Source: CBDCWT01 sp965223305 (GTDB lineage: Bacteria > Planctomycetota > Planctomycetia > Pirellulales > Pirellulaceae). From it: DNA of 64,000 bases. The position numbers and the translations under genes were made by a program. The stretch is from positions 124,001 to 188,000 of the forward strand of contig CBDCWT010000084.1 of the NCBI GenBank assembly GCA_965223305.1, given 5' to 3'. The notes beneath the pieces were generated by a model. It was not told the DNA's origin and made no database searches. It was given only the letters and a program-made list of their open reading frames with translations. This document shows, one piece after another, positions 25,188 through 34,467 of this stretch (position 1 is the first letter of the stretch; every line of letters begins with the position of its first letter).

Positions 25188-27929
25188 CTAGCCCGTGGTG
25201 CGCATGCCGGCTGCGATTCCCTTGATCGCCAGTCTCATGACACGCCGGTGCTCTTCTGCGAGCGGGTCGTCATCGGCCACGGTCTGCGAGCGGCGGAGTA
25301 GCTCGACTTGGATCAAGTTCAGCGGATCAATGTAGCGATTGCGCACACGTATCGATTCTGCGAGCCACTGTAGATTGCTGAGCAACTCGTCTTGTTCTGA
25401 TATTTGGCAGAGCGCTTGTTGCGTCTTGGCGAACTCGGTCGCAATTTCGTCTGCAATCGACTCGAGCAACTCCTTATCGCCGGCCAAACGAGCGTAGTGT
25501 TGGAAAACTCCAATGTCGGACTTTGACATCGCTAATGCCGCATTGTCGACCCAGGCTTGCACAAATGGCCACGCCTGGTACATCCGCCGAAGTTGATACA
25601 ACCCATCCTCAGACTGCGCGACCAAGTCATTGACCGCTGTGCCGACTCCGAACCACGCTGGGATCAGCGCCCGCACTTGAGTCCAAGAAAAGACCCACGG
25701 GATCGCTCTCAGGTCCGTGATGCTGTTTCCTGCTTTGCGGCGTGCTGGGCGAGAACCGATCGGCAGCCGTTCAATTTCCCGAATCGGAGTTGCCAAACGA
25801 AAGAAATCCACGAAGCCCTGGTGTTCCACCAGGTGGCGGTAGGCGGCACGTGAACACCGCGAGAGATGATGCATGATCTCGATCCACTCAGGTTCGACCT
25901 CATCCCGTTCCTCCGCCGCAGACAGCAGTGCGGACCAGGCGATCTGTTCCAGGTGACGTCTGGCGATTTGAGGGTCGTCATAGCGTTCCGCCAAGACTTC
26001 GCCCTGTTCGGTGAGTCGCAGCGAACCGCTCAAGCTTCCCGATGGAAGAGAACGTATGCCGCGCGCTGCCGGCCCCCCACCACGGCCCAATGAACCGCCT
26101 CGGCCGTGAAAAAACGTAAGGCGAACGCCATGCCGCTGCGTGATCTCAAAGATCTCCTGCTGTGCCCGATACAGAGCCCAGCAGGCGGCAAGGTAGCCGC
26201 CGTCCTTAGTGCTGTCCGAATAGCCGACCATGATCGTCTGGTGGTTACGCAGCTCGTCGACGTAAGCTCGATATGCCGGCAGCGAGAGGAGCGAGTTGGT
26301 TGTCTCCGCGGCGCGCGCCAAGTCGTCAACTGTTTCAAAGAGTGGGATCAAGGGCAGCCGCAAGTCGCCGTCCCTCGGGTCGCCGCCATCGACGCCCGCC
26401 GACCAATCCCAGAGCCACAGGATGGTCAAGAGGTCACTCGGAACCCGCGTCATGCTCACAACGTGACCTCCGAGCGCGTGCATGCCGAATCGCCGCGCGG
26501 TGCGCCGCAACAAGCGAAACAGTGACAAAGTCTCCTGAGCTTCTGTAGACAATTGGGACTCTTGCCAACTGAATGGCTGGCCGAGCGTTTCCAAGAGCAC
26601 TTGCTGCCGCTGCAGCTCATCCAGCTCTTCAAAACCGGTCGCCACATCGGCTTCGCGGAACAGTTCATGCATCACGGCTGTGTGTACCGAACTATCTTGC
26701 CTGACATCCAGGCGAGCGAGATGGAAGCCGAACGTCGCGATGCGATCGCACCACGGCTGCACCTCGTTCTCGGCAATCTCCCGTGTCGCCGGAGTCTGCA
26801 GGCTTCGTTTGATAATCTCGACATCGTCCTGCAACTCTTGAGCCGACCGGTATGCGCCGATCGGCATGCCTTGATCCAAGCGAACTTGCTTGGTTTGCCG
26901 AAGCCGCCAGTGAACGATGTGTAACAGGCGCCGATAGACTTCGTTGGGCGGGATCGCCGCCAAACTGTCCGCCAGCTCAGGCCAGCTAGCATGGGCCGCG
27001 TCGATGCGAGAACGCAGCTCGGCGTTCGGCGGGAATTGTCTCTTTGACATGCTGAGCGATTCGGCCATTCGTTCGCACGCATCCAGATGCAGGTCAATCG
27101 CCGTCTCGCGGAGCCACACGAGCGTCTGTTTAGAGATGTCGACAGTCACATGTGGATGCCCGTCACGGTCCCCGCCGATCCAAGTTCCGTATCTGAGAAA
27201 GGGTGTTACCTGCGTCGTGTGGTCGGGGTAGTACTCCTGCAGTGCTCCGCGGAGGTCGTCGAACAGCGACGGGACGACGTCCCAGAGAGTGGGGGCGATC
27301 GCGAGTCCGCGTTCCACTTCCTGTAGGACACTGGGTCGCCAGGGTCGAATGAAATCGGTCTGCCACAGTTTCACCAACTCAGACCGAAGCCGTCCCTCAA
27401 TCTGACCACGATCCTGTAGTGGGTCATCCCGGTCGAGGGCGTACAGCAAACGGCGAATTTCACGTAGTTTGGCACGCAATGACCTCCGTTTGGCTTCGGT
27501 GGGATGGGCCGTCAGAACGAGTTCAATGTTAAGGCAACTGATCAGCTCTTGTACCCACTCGATATCCTCGCCAGCTTCCTTCAAACTCCGTATTGCGTCC
27601 ACGATCGACTCGGAGCGGGGTAGGGGGCGGGCCTGGCGAGTTCGATTCTGCAACACCCGGATCCGCTCGCGATCCTCGGCCAGATTGGCTAAATCCAAGA
27701 ACACCGAGAAGCTGCGAATTACCAGCCGCATCTGCTCTAGGTCGAGCCCGGTGATGACGCTACCCAGCTTTACCGAGGCGGCACTGTCGCCTGCCCGTGC
27801 GTCACGCGACAGTCGACGGATGCTCTCGATCAGCTCCAACGACGGCCCACCATGAAGCTGAGCGATCATGTTGCCGAGCAACTCACCCAACTTACTGATT
27901 TCATTGCGGAGTCTTTCGCTTGACAACAC
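25188..27929 (-). CDS. ppc: Phosphoenolpyruvate carboxylase
   Basis: About 913 residues. GTG 27929 is chosen because AAGGAG lies just upstream; TTG 27926 is equally possible, and a frame from 27992 adds unlikely residues. It catalyses PEP + bicarbonate to oxaloacetate + phosphate, an anaplerotic reaction. Diagnostic motifs: VLTAHPTEAKRRS with the catalytic His (about residue 138), GYSDSTKDGGYLAA (about 570), FHGRGGSLGRGGGPAARG (about 606, the mobile catalytic loop), and the C-terminal end IKGIAAGMRTTG with the family-typical MRNTG-like terminus (Asn replaced by Thr). It is a soluble enzyme, usually a tetramer regulated by aspartate/malate. It is transcribed divergently from the Gfo/Idh gene. 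Confidence 0.96.
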   Translation of the reverse strand: MLSSERLRNEISKLGELLGNMIAQLHGGPSLELIESIRRLSRDARAGDSAASVKLGSVITGLDLEQMRLVIRSFSVFLDLANLAEDRERIRVLQNRTRQARPLPRSESIVDAIRSLKEAGEDIEWVQELISCLNIELVLTAHPTEAKRRSLRAKLREIRRLLYALDRDDPLQDRGQIEGRLRSELVKLWQTDFIRPWRPSVLQEVERGLAIAPTLWDVVPSLFDDLRGALQEYYPDHTTQVTPFLRYGTWIGGDRDGHPHVTVDISKQTLVWLRETAIDLHLDACERMAESLSMSKRQFPPNAELRSRIDAAHASWPELADSLAAIPPNEVYRRLLHIVHWRLRQTKQVRLDQGMPIGAYRSAQELQDDVEIIKRSLQTPATREIAENEVQPWCDRIATFGFHLARLDVRQDSSVHTAVMHELFREADVATGFEELDELQRQQVLLETLGQPFSWQESQLSTEAQETLSLFRLLRRTARRFGMHALGGHVVSMTRVPSDLLTILWLWDWSAGVDGGDPRDGDLRLPLIPLFETVDDLARAAETTNSLLSLPAYRAYVDELRNHQTIMVGYSDSTKDGGYLAACWALYRAQQEIFEITQRHGVRLTFFHGRGGSLGRGGGPAARGIRSLPSGSLSGSLRLTEQGEVLAERYDDPQIARRHLEQIAWSALLSAAEERDEVEPEWIEIMHHLSRCSRAAYRHLVEHQGFVDFFRLATPIREIERLPIGSRPARRKAGNSITDLRAIPWVFSWTQVRALIPAWFGVGTAVNDLVAQSEDGLYQLRRMYQAWPFVQAWVDNAALAMSKSDIGVFQHYARLAGDKELLESIADEIATEFAKTQQALCQISEQDELLSNLQWLAESIRVRNRYIDPLNLIQVELLRRSQTVADDDPLAEEHRRVMRLAIKGIAAGMRTTG

Positions 27930-28101
27930 TGTTCTCCTTGATCCATCAATCAGATAATGGCATGTTACCGCGACTGGCCGGTTAGTTGTCAAGCATGGCA
28001 GGCACGGTGTGGGACCTGCGCCGCCGCGACATGACGATGGTTGGCGAAACCTAGCCGAGCCACTTCGATATGTTTTGTGGGGCGACGAGGAGCATCAGAG
28101 C

Positions 28102-29463
28102 ATGACCATGAAGCGACGCGACTTTTTGGGGGGTGTTGCGGCGACGACCGTGGTGGGTGGGTCAGAGCTGGCCGCACAAGAACGAAGTCCGCACGAGCAG
28201 ATCCGGGTCGGTTGGATCGGCTGTGGGGGACGAGGCCGCTTTGTCGCGGCCCACATGTCCAAAGTGCCCGCCGTTAAGTTCGTTGCCGTCTGTGACGTTT
28301 ACGAACGCAATCGAGCGCGTGCCCGCGCTTGGGTAGGCGATGGCTGCCGGGCCTACAGCGACTTTCGCCAGCTGCTCGACCAAGATGATGTCGATGCAGT
28401 CCTAATTGCCACTCCCGACCACTGGCACGCGATACCGACAGTGATGGCGTGCCAAGCAGGCAAAGATGTTTATGTGGAAAAGCCGCTCTCCTACAGCGTG
28501 CGTGAAGGGCGGGCGATGGTGCAGGCCGCACGTGATCACGATCGCGTTGTGCAAACGGGTACCCAGCAGCGGTCCGCTGCCCACTTCGAGACCATTCGCC
28601 AGCTGATTGAGCGAGGGGAGCTGGGACAGATCCGCTATGTGCGGATTTGGAACTACCGCAACAGCTATCCGCCGCGTGCGGCACCGGCCGACTCCGATCC
28701 CCCCGCCGGCCTGGATTGGGATTTCTACCTGGGGCCCGCACCTGCAGTACCCTACAACCGGAGCCGCTTCCTGGGGAGTTTTCGGAACTACTTCGACTAC
28801 TCGGGAGGTATCGTCACGGACTACGGCACACATCGCTTCGATAGCATGCGGCATGTTACGGGCGCGGTGGCGCCGAAGACAATCTCAGCCAGCGGCGCCT
28901 TGTTCGACCTGCACGACGGACGGGACATTCCCGACGTGCTGCAAATCACGTACGAGTTTCCCGATTTCATCCTCAGCTATGAGAGTTGTGCCTTGAACGC
29001 GCATGGGATGGGCGGGCGAACGGCCGGGCGTCGCTACTATCGGGCGAACAACACTGACGATCGGCCCAACGGGCTGGCATTCTATGGCTCCAAGGGCGCC
29101 TTGTTTGCAGATCGGCTGGGTTTCGAGATCTACCCCGAACTGAAACGCAACATTAACATCGCGAGGCTGGATCCTGCCCGAATCACACCAGAACTTTTTC
29201 GCACGAAACGGAAAGAGGCGTTCACACCCGATTCGACTGCACTGCACGTCGCCAACTTCTTTGACTGTGTGAAGACGCGCCGACGACCCGTCGCCGATGT
29301 TGAGATCGGCCATCGTTCCACGTCGATCGCTCTGTTGGGAAACATCGCGTTTCACACAGGAAGAAAGTTGACGTGGGACACCGAGCGGGAGGATTTCGTC
29401 GACGACTCCGCAGCGTCACAACTGCTATCTCGCGCCGCACGGCCGCCTTGGGATTTCATTTAG
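28102..29463 (+). CDS. Tat-exported Gfo/Idh/MocA family oxidoreductase
   Basis: 453 residues from ATG 28102, with GAGGAG 10 bp upstream; ATG 28108 is also possible. The N terminus KRRDFLGGVAATTVVGG is a twin-arginine signal. The NAD(P)-binding Rossmann fold follows (IRVGWIGCGGRGRFVAAHM), then LIATPDHWHAIPTVMACQAGKDVYVEKPLSYSV with the conserved EKP, and the C-terminal dimer/substrate domain (GGIVTDYGTHRFDSMRHV). Such enzymes oxidise or reduce sugars or inositols; exported forms are abundant in planctomycetes and often sit near sulfatases, as here (next gene). The substrate cannot be read from the sequence. Confidence 0.92.
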   Translation: MTMKRRDFLGGVAATTVVGGSELAAQERSPHEQIRVGWIGCGGRGRFVAAHMSKVPAVKFVAVCDVYERNRARARAWVGDGCRAYSDFRQLLDQDDVDAVLIATPDHWHAIPTVMACQAGKDVYVEKPLSYSVREGRAMVQAARDHDRVVQTGTQQRSAAHFETIRQLIERGELGQIRYVRIWNYRNSYPPRAAPADSDPPAGLDWDFYLGPAPAVPYNRSRFLGSFRNYFDYSGGIVTDYGTHRFDSMRHVTGAVAPKTISASGALFDLHDGRDIPDVLQITYEFPDFILSYESCALNAHGMGGRTAGRRYYRANNTDDRPNGLAFYGSKGALFADRLGFEIYPELKRNINIARLDPARITPELFRTKRKEAFTPDSTALHVANFFDCVKTRRRPVADVEIGHRSTSIALLGNIAFHTGRKLTWDTEREDFVDDSAASQLLSRAARPPWDFI

Positions 29464-29621
29464 GGACTGGTCGCAGAAAGAACAATTAGATTGGACTGAC
29501 AGTTCTTTTGTGCCAGTTTTTCTGTCATTCAAAGCGAGTCCGCCGGCCTGGTTATTTTGACAGCGAGGTTGGGAGCGGGAAGTCGACGGACGGTTATCTT
29601 CTCCCGCGTGCAGGCCTTGGT

Positions 29622-29711
29622 CTCTGTGTCCTCTGTGCCTCTGTGTTTTAGAGTCCTTGTTGGGGGGGAGCTGGTTTGTTTTTGAAACACAGAGGCACAG
29701 AGATCACAGAG
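29622..29711. repeat. Inverted repeat of CTCTGTG-rich 27-mers
   Basis: Left arm 29622-29648 begins CTCTGTGTCCTCTGTGCC; right arm 29685-29711 is its inverse with two mismatches. The loop of 36 bp contains a G7 run. It can form a long hairpin between the convergent ends of the oxidoreductase and sulfatase genes, possibly a bidirectional transcription stop, though no T-run follows. Nothing else is recognised between 29464 and 29784. Confidence 0.75.
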
Positions 29712-29784
29712 GAGGCGGGGGACAGCCTACCATGTGCCGCGGATCGCAATGAAGGTTGAAACGACACACGGCTGTCGGGATCAG

Positions 29785-31212
29785 CTAGCGGTCGTCGATC
29801 TCACGACGCGCAGGTTGCTGCCAGGGCACGGCGCCGCCTCGTTGAACATGCGCGCGCAATGCGCGGGCGAGCTCCCTGAACTTGGCTCGGTTTTCGCTGG
29901 CGAGATCGTGCGACTCCTGCGGGTCGCTCTTCAAGTCGTATAGCTCCTGTGGTGCGAAGGGGCTGTTCTGCAGCAGCTTCCAGTGGCCGCGGCGGAGGGC
30001 GTTGATTGTTAGGCCGCCGTAGCGTTCTCCACCTTCGCGACGATGAAAGAACAGATCCCGCCCGGCACTCGATTGCTGTTCGCCGAGCAATGTGGGGAGG
30101 ATCGACAGGCCGTCAATCTGGTGGTCGATCGCGACGCCCGCCGCTGCGCAGATCGTCGGAAACAGGTCCATCGTCAAAGCGACGTGATTCGAACTGCTCC
30201 CGGGTTTGATGTGGCCCGGCCAGGCCGCCCCAAACGGAACCTTCAGTCCTCCCTCGTACATGCTCTGTTTACCATCTCGCAGCGCTCCGTTGTTGGCGCC
30301 CACATTGAGCTGGCCGCCATTATCGGAGGTGAAGATGACGAGCGTGTTTTGGCGAACGCGGGACTCTTCCAGTGTCGCAAGGACCCGGCCGATGCCAGCG
30401 TCCAGATGCTCGATCAGCGCGACCAGTTTCGCCCGCCGTTGGCCGACGTCCGCACCGCGGCGTCGTATGCGAGCCAACCACTCAGCCGGTGGCTGAATGG
30501 GCGTATGCGGAGCGTTGTAGGCCAAGTAGAGGAAGAAGGGCCGATCCGCGGCGGCGTGTTGGCGAATGTATTGGCAACTCCAGTCGCTGAACAAGTCGGT
30601 TGCGTGACCCTCCGGCTCAATTTGATCGGTGTTGAGCCGCATGTAGTTGTTGTCGTGTCGGCGGTGATGGTAGTAGTCATCCATCATGTCTCCGAGGAAT
30701 CCGTGGAAAAACTGAAATCCACGGTCGTTTGGACGATTCGGGCTCGACAGCCCGAGGTGCCACTTGCCGACGATTGCAGTCTGGTACCCCGCCCGCTCGA
30801 GCATCTGTGGCAGCAGGATGGCCTCGGCTGCAAGGTCACCCCAGCTATTGTCAGCGTGCGTGCGGATTACGCCTGGGACACCGACCAGCTCCGGATATCG
30901 TCCGGTCATCAACGACGCTCTGGTCGGCGAACAGACGGGACAGTTCGCGTAGAACTCGTTCAACCGTATGCCCTCTGCCAGCAGTTGGTCGATGTGAGGT
31001 GTCTGCAGATCGCGGGCCCCGTAGCTGGACAGATCGCCGTAGCCCAGATCGTCGACAAGAATGAGCAACACGTTGGGCTGGTCTGCGCTCGCGGCTACTG
31101 TCGACGGCCTTACTGTGGGTGCCAGCAAGCAGCAGGCGAGAACCAGGGGAACCAGACGGGTGGTACTGACAGCGGGTCGGCGATGGCTGGTAGAGATCGT
31201 CAAGCGGCTCAC
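29785..31212 (-). CDS. Formylglycine-dependent sulfatase
   Basis: 475 residues. GTG 31212 is preceded by CAGGAG at 6 bp, which decides against the longer frame from 31272. A signal peptide is present (LVPLVLACCLLAPTVRPSTVAA). Active-site motifs: LVDDLGYGDLSSYG (metal-binding Asp pair 54-55) and CSPTRASLMTGRYP with Cys94 as the residue converted to formylglycine; then GKWHLG, HTPIQPP and FTSDNGG. It is an S1-family arylsulfatase-like enzyme, exported to periplasm or outside, that hydrolyses sulfate esters, probably of polysaccharides. Maturation needs a formylglycine-generating enzyme or anSME encoded elsewhere. Confidence 0.95.
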   Translation of the reverse strand: MSRLTISTSHRRPAVSTTRLVPLVLACCLLAPTVRPSTVAASADQPNVLLILVDDLGYGDLSSYGARDLQTPHIDQLLAEGIRLNEFYANCPVCSPTRASLMTGRYPELVGVPGVIRTHADNSWGDLAAEAILLPQMLERAGYQTAIVGKWHLGLSSPNRPNDRGFQFFHGFLGDMMDDYYHHRRHDNNYMRLNTDQIEPEGHATDLFSDWSCQYIRQHAAADRPFFLYLAYNAPHTPIQPPAEWLARIRRRGADVGQRRAKLVALIEHLDAGIGRVLATLEESRVRQNTLVIFTSDNGGQLNVGANNGALRDGKQSMYEGGLKVPFGAAWPGHIKPGSSSNHVALTMDLFPTICAAAGVAIDHQIDGLSILPTLLGEQQSSAGRDLFFHRREGGERYGGLTINALRRGHWKLLQNSPFAPQELYDLKSDPQESHDLASENRAKFRELARALRAHVQRGGAVPWQQPARREIDDR

Positions 31213-31316
31213 GAGATTCTCCTGGATCGGCACGGGTGTCACATGAATTGGGGGGACGCGAGCAGGTAACACTCTAGCGTTTTACAGCCGCGTTGCGAAA
31301 CCGCTTGCATGCCACG

Positions 31317-31571
31317 AAATGCCCATCTCACGCTTGCAGTGCGCCCGTCGTGCCCGGCGCTCGGGAGGGCGAGGCTCCTGCCGAGCCGAGATACATCGGA
31401 GCGCTGGTTCGGAACCGTGGGCTAACGCCCAGCGGCTGATTTGCGGAATGCGCATCTCACTTGTTGTGTGCCCGTCGTGCCCGGCGCTCGGGAGGGCGAG
31501 GCTCCTGCCGAGCCGAGATACATCGGAGCGCTGGTTCGGAACCGTGAGCTAAACGCCCAGCGGCTGATTTT
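31317..31571. repeat. Tandem duplication of a 127-bp composite repeat
   Basis: Unit: ATGCSCATCTCAC, GCCCGTCGTGCCCGGCGCTC, GGGAGGGCGAGGCTCCTGCC, GAGATACATCGGAGCGCTGG, AACCGTGGGCTAACGCCCAG, CGGCTGATTT. CCCGTCGTGCCCGG recurs exactly 127 bp apart (31344 and 31471). The copies differ by a few bases, including one extra A in the second (GAGCTAAACGCCC). It lies between the divergent sulfatase and kinase genes; 31213-31316 and 31572-31743 show no gene. Confidence 0.85.
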
Positions 31572-31743
31572 TCACGGTCGCCGGCGGTGCCTCGTGGCGG
31601 AGTCGTTCGTTGACCCCTACCAGCGCTCGAAGTACAATGAGACGCGTCGCGTCGGGTGCTGCCGGGGTGTCCGCCCCTGTGCTATTTAACTCTCTCTTCA
31701 GGGCATTCGTCCCGCCGCAGCCAGCTCCCGGAGGGGAACGCTG

Positions 31744-34416
31744 TTGTCCAAAGACTCGTTTTCTAACCCGAGTTCTCATTCGCACGAAATCGACCCAGCA
31801 GGCGACGGCCTGCGCTATTCGGACACCCGCCCGCCGGTCAGAGAGGACGAGCAGACGGTAATCTCCCGTCCTACGGTCGGTACCACGCGGCGACAGACGG
31901 TCTCTCTCCCCGCGGCGAAAGTCGGCCAGGCGCTGGAAGGTGTCCAGTTGGGACATTTTTTGTTGCAGGAGTTCGTGGGCGGTGGCGGCATGGGGGCCGT
32001 CTTTCGCGGGTTGGATACGACGCTCGACCGGGTGGTGGCGGTGAAAGTAGTGTCCAGCCGGAATACGGACGAAGATACCTTGCGACGCTTTGAAAACGAG
32101 GCTCAGAGCGCCGCGCGGCTCGACCACCCGAACATTGCCCGCGTCTATTATGTGGGCGATGACCAAGGATGGAACTTCATCGTTTTCGAGTTCATCGATG
32201 GTGTTAATCTCCGCGACCTCGTGGCACAGCGGGGGCCTTTGTCGGTATCCGAGGCTGTCCGTTACACCTTGCAGATCGCTGATGCCCTCGCACACGCCTC
32301 GGCACGCGACGTCGTTCACCGCGATATCAAGCCGTCGAACATCCTCGTAACATCTAAGGGAGTGGCGAAGTTGGTCGACATGGGGCTAGCCCGCCTGCAC
32401 GCCCAAGCCGACGCGCCTGCAGATGACTTAACTGCGACTGGGGTTACGCTGGGCACGTTTGACTACATTTCGCCTGAGCAGGCGCGGGATCCCCGCAGCG
32501 CCGACGTCCGTAGCGATCTCTACTCGCTTGGCTGCACACTCTACTTCATGTTAACCGGTTTGCCACCTTTCCCGGAGGGAACGGTACTGCAGAAGTTGCT
32601 CAGCCACAGCGGCGACCGGCCGCCAGACATGCGCGATCTGCGTCCTGGGTTGGGTGACGAGATCGAAGCGGTCACCGCCAAGCTGATGGCCAAGCAACCG
32701 GCTCAGCGGTACCAAACCCCACGTGAGCTTGTCGCCGATCTGATGGCTTTGGCAGACCAACTCGACCTAAAAGGGATCGCGCAGCCGCAGTACACGGCAC
32801 TGCCAACGGATGTCGCGCGGACCGGGTTTGCTTGGCATCTGCCCTGGATGATCTCGCTGGGGCTGTTGATTCTGGCCGGGACGATCATGTACGTGGCATG
32901 GCGTCCCTCAAGTTCAGTGTCTGGAGATGGGCCCGGTCGACCACGGCTGGCCGCATCCGGCGTTCGTGGGGCTCCGAGCGTTCCTGGTCCACCTGTTTTG
33001 CCGGGTCCCGTGAGCGACCCGGTCGAGAACGAGTTGGATGTGCCTCAGGCGACGGGCGTAGAACCAGCTTTCACACCTGGCGATGCGACCGAGACAGACG
33101 ATGCCCGCCAAGGCAGCGGCGGACAGGTTGCACCGTTTGCAAGTCGCCCCGAACCGGACGACTTGGCTGCGGAAGCGAACGGCAGCGGCCGCACAGCTAC
33201 GGGCGCCACCGAGTTGGCAACCGAGCCGGCTTCGGCCGTAACGACCACGCTCGTGGTGGGTTCTGCCTTTGATCAACGTCCGGTCGCGGGAGAGCTGTTT
33301 GTGCCTTCCTTGAAGGAAGCGCTCGAGAAGCTCCATGAACTTCCCGACGTGGACACAATCGAGCTCCGCTTTGAAGAAAGAGAGGAGCCGCCTCTTACTG
33401 TCGATTTGCGGCGGACGCTGACCATTCGAGCTGGTCCGGGATACCGACCCCAGATTGTCTTTCGTCCAGCGGGGGAGACAGCCTTGTCGCCATGGAGGAT
33501 GGTCAAGCTGCTGGGTAATCACCGCGTCTCCTTCGAGGGATTGCATTGGCGACTCGAACTTCCCTACGAGCAGTCCAGTGCTTTGCGGTGTTCGCTGTTT
33601 CATCTGAATCAGATCGATCAGGTTTCTCTCGCGGACTGCAGCCTCACGATTCGCAACGAATTTGACGCCCGAGCTTCGTTCTTTTCGATTCAAGCGCCAC
33701 GCGCCCCGGCTGCAGTCGTGGGACAAAATGAGTTGGAGCAACCTCGTTCGCCGAGCATCGAGATTCAGCGGACGATTGCCCGCGGCCCGGCGACGCTGGT
33801 GCGCGCCGAAGAAGGGCTGCCTTTTTGGTTGACTTGGGAACAGGGGTTGTTCACATCGACCGAGCGGATGGTCGAGCTGCGGGGTTTGCCGGAGTACTCC
33901 CGGTCCGACGTGGTGAGACTCGATTTGACCAACGTGACAGCGTCGATGGAGCAGGGGTTGTGCCGTGTAGTGATCGACGATACCGGGCCATTCTTACCGG
34001 CAGTGGACATTCAATGCCGGAACTGCGTGCTGACTCATCTGGCGGGCCAGCCGCTTGTCGAGCACATCGGCGTGAGCAGCCTGGCGGAGGCGCAGGAGAA
34101 GTTTCGATATGGTGGCCAGGACAATTGCTACGAGGCGACGGACATTCGCTGGCGGGTGCGAGTTGAGGACAACCAGGAGTTTCAGTTTGCCTGGACCGAT
34201 CGCGAGGGAGGGTGGTACGAGGAGAGTTTCGCCGACAGTTTTGTCCGTTGGTCGGACGCCTATCGCAGCAAGCACCCGACGATTTCGGCGCAGACTCCCC
34301 GCGACTTTCTCCTCGACGCGAGCCAGAGCCGGATTGCGGGTTTCGACGAGTCCGTCCTGCCGCTGCTGCCGGACGCTGCGGGCCTGCCAACATCGGCTGC
34401 CCCTGATTCTCGCTAG
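31744..34416 (+). CDS. Transmembrane Ser/Thr protein kinase with C-terminal sensor-like domain
   Basis: 890 residues from TTG 31744; GGAGGGG 7 bp upstream supports this rare start. The kinase domain covers about 70-340: glycine loop FVGGGGMGAVFRG, ATP Lys101 (VAVKVV), HRDIKPSN from His192, DMGLAR at Asp212 (DMG instead of DFG), GTFDYISPEQARD, and DLYSLGCTLYFMLTG. A membrane helix lies near 363-383 (LPWMISLGLLILAGTIMYVAW). A low-complexity Pro/Glu-rich linker follows, then a ~350-residue C-terminal region with beta-rich segments (RTLTIRAGPGYRPQIVF), resembling a right-handed beta-helix sensor; this last assignment is uncertain. No sigma factor is adjacent. Confidence 0.9.
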   Translation: MSKDSFSNPSSHSHEIDPAGDGLRYSDTRPPVREDEQTVISRPTVGTTRRQTVSLPAAKVGQALEGVQLGHFLLQEFVGGGGMGAVFRGLDTTLDRVVAVKVVSSRNTDEDTLRRFENEAQSAARLDHPNIARVYYVGDDQGWNFIVFEFIDGVNLRDLVAQRGPLSVSEAVRYTLQIADALAHASARDVVHRDIKPSNILVTSKGVAKLVDMGLARLHAQADAPADDLTATGVTLGTFDYISPEQARDPRSADVRSDLYSLGCTLYFMLTGLPPFPEGTVLQKLLSHSGDRPPDMRDLRPGLGDEIEAVTAKLMAKQPAQRYQTPRELVADLMALADQLDLKGIAQPQYTALPTDVARTGFAWHLPWMISLGLLILAGTIMYVAWRPSSSVSGDGPGRPRLAASGVRGAPSVPGPPVLPGPVSDPVENELDVPQATGVEPAFTPGDATETDDARQGSGGQVAPFASRPEPDDLAAEANGSGRTATGATELATEPASAVTTTLVVGSAFDQRPVAGELFVPSLKEALEKLHELPDVDTIELRFEEREEPPLTVDLRRTLTIRAGPGYRPQIVFRPAGETALSPWRMVKLLGNHRVSFEGLHWRLELPYEQSSALRCSLFHLNQIDQVSLADCSLTIRNEFDARASFFSIQAPRAPAAVVGQNELEQPRSPSIEIQRTIARGPATLVRAEEGLPFWLTWEQGLFTSTERMVELRGLPEYSRSDVVRLDLTNVTASMEQGLCRVVIDDTGPFLPAVDIQCRNCVLTHLAGQPLVEHIGVSSLAEAQEKFRYGGQDNCYEATDIRWRVRVEDNQEFQFAWTDREGGWYEESFADSFVRWSDAYRSKHPTISAQTPRDFLLDASQSRIAGFDESVLPLLPDAAGLPTSAAPDSR

Positions 34417-34467
34417 ACGGACTCGCTGGTCACCATGTTGTCGTCGGCATGGCGTTCTCGGTGCTGT

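Noticed and set aside
30043..31269. 408-codon plus-strand frame antisense to the sulfatase
   Set aside because: It mirrors the sulfatase gene, which has a full set of active-site motifs; the antisense product resembles nothing known.
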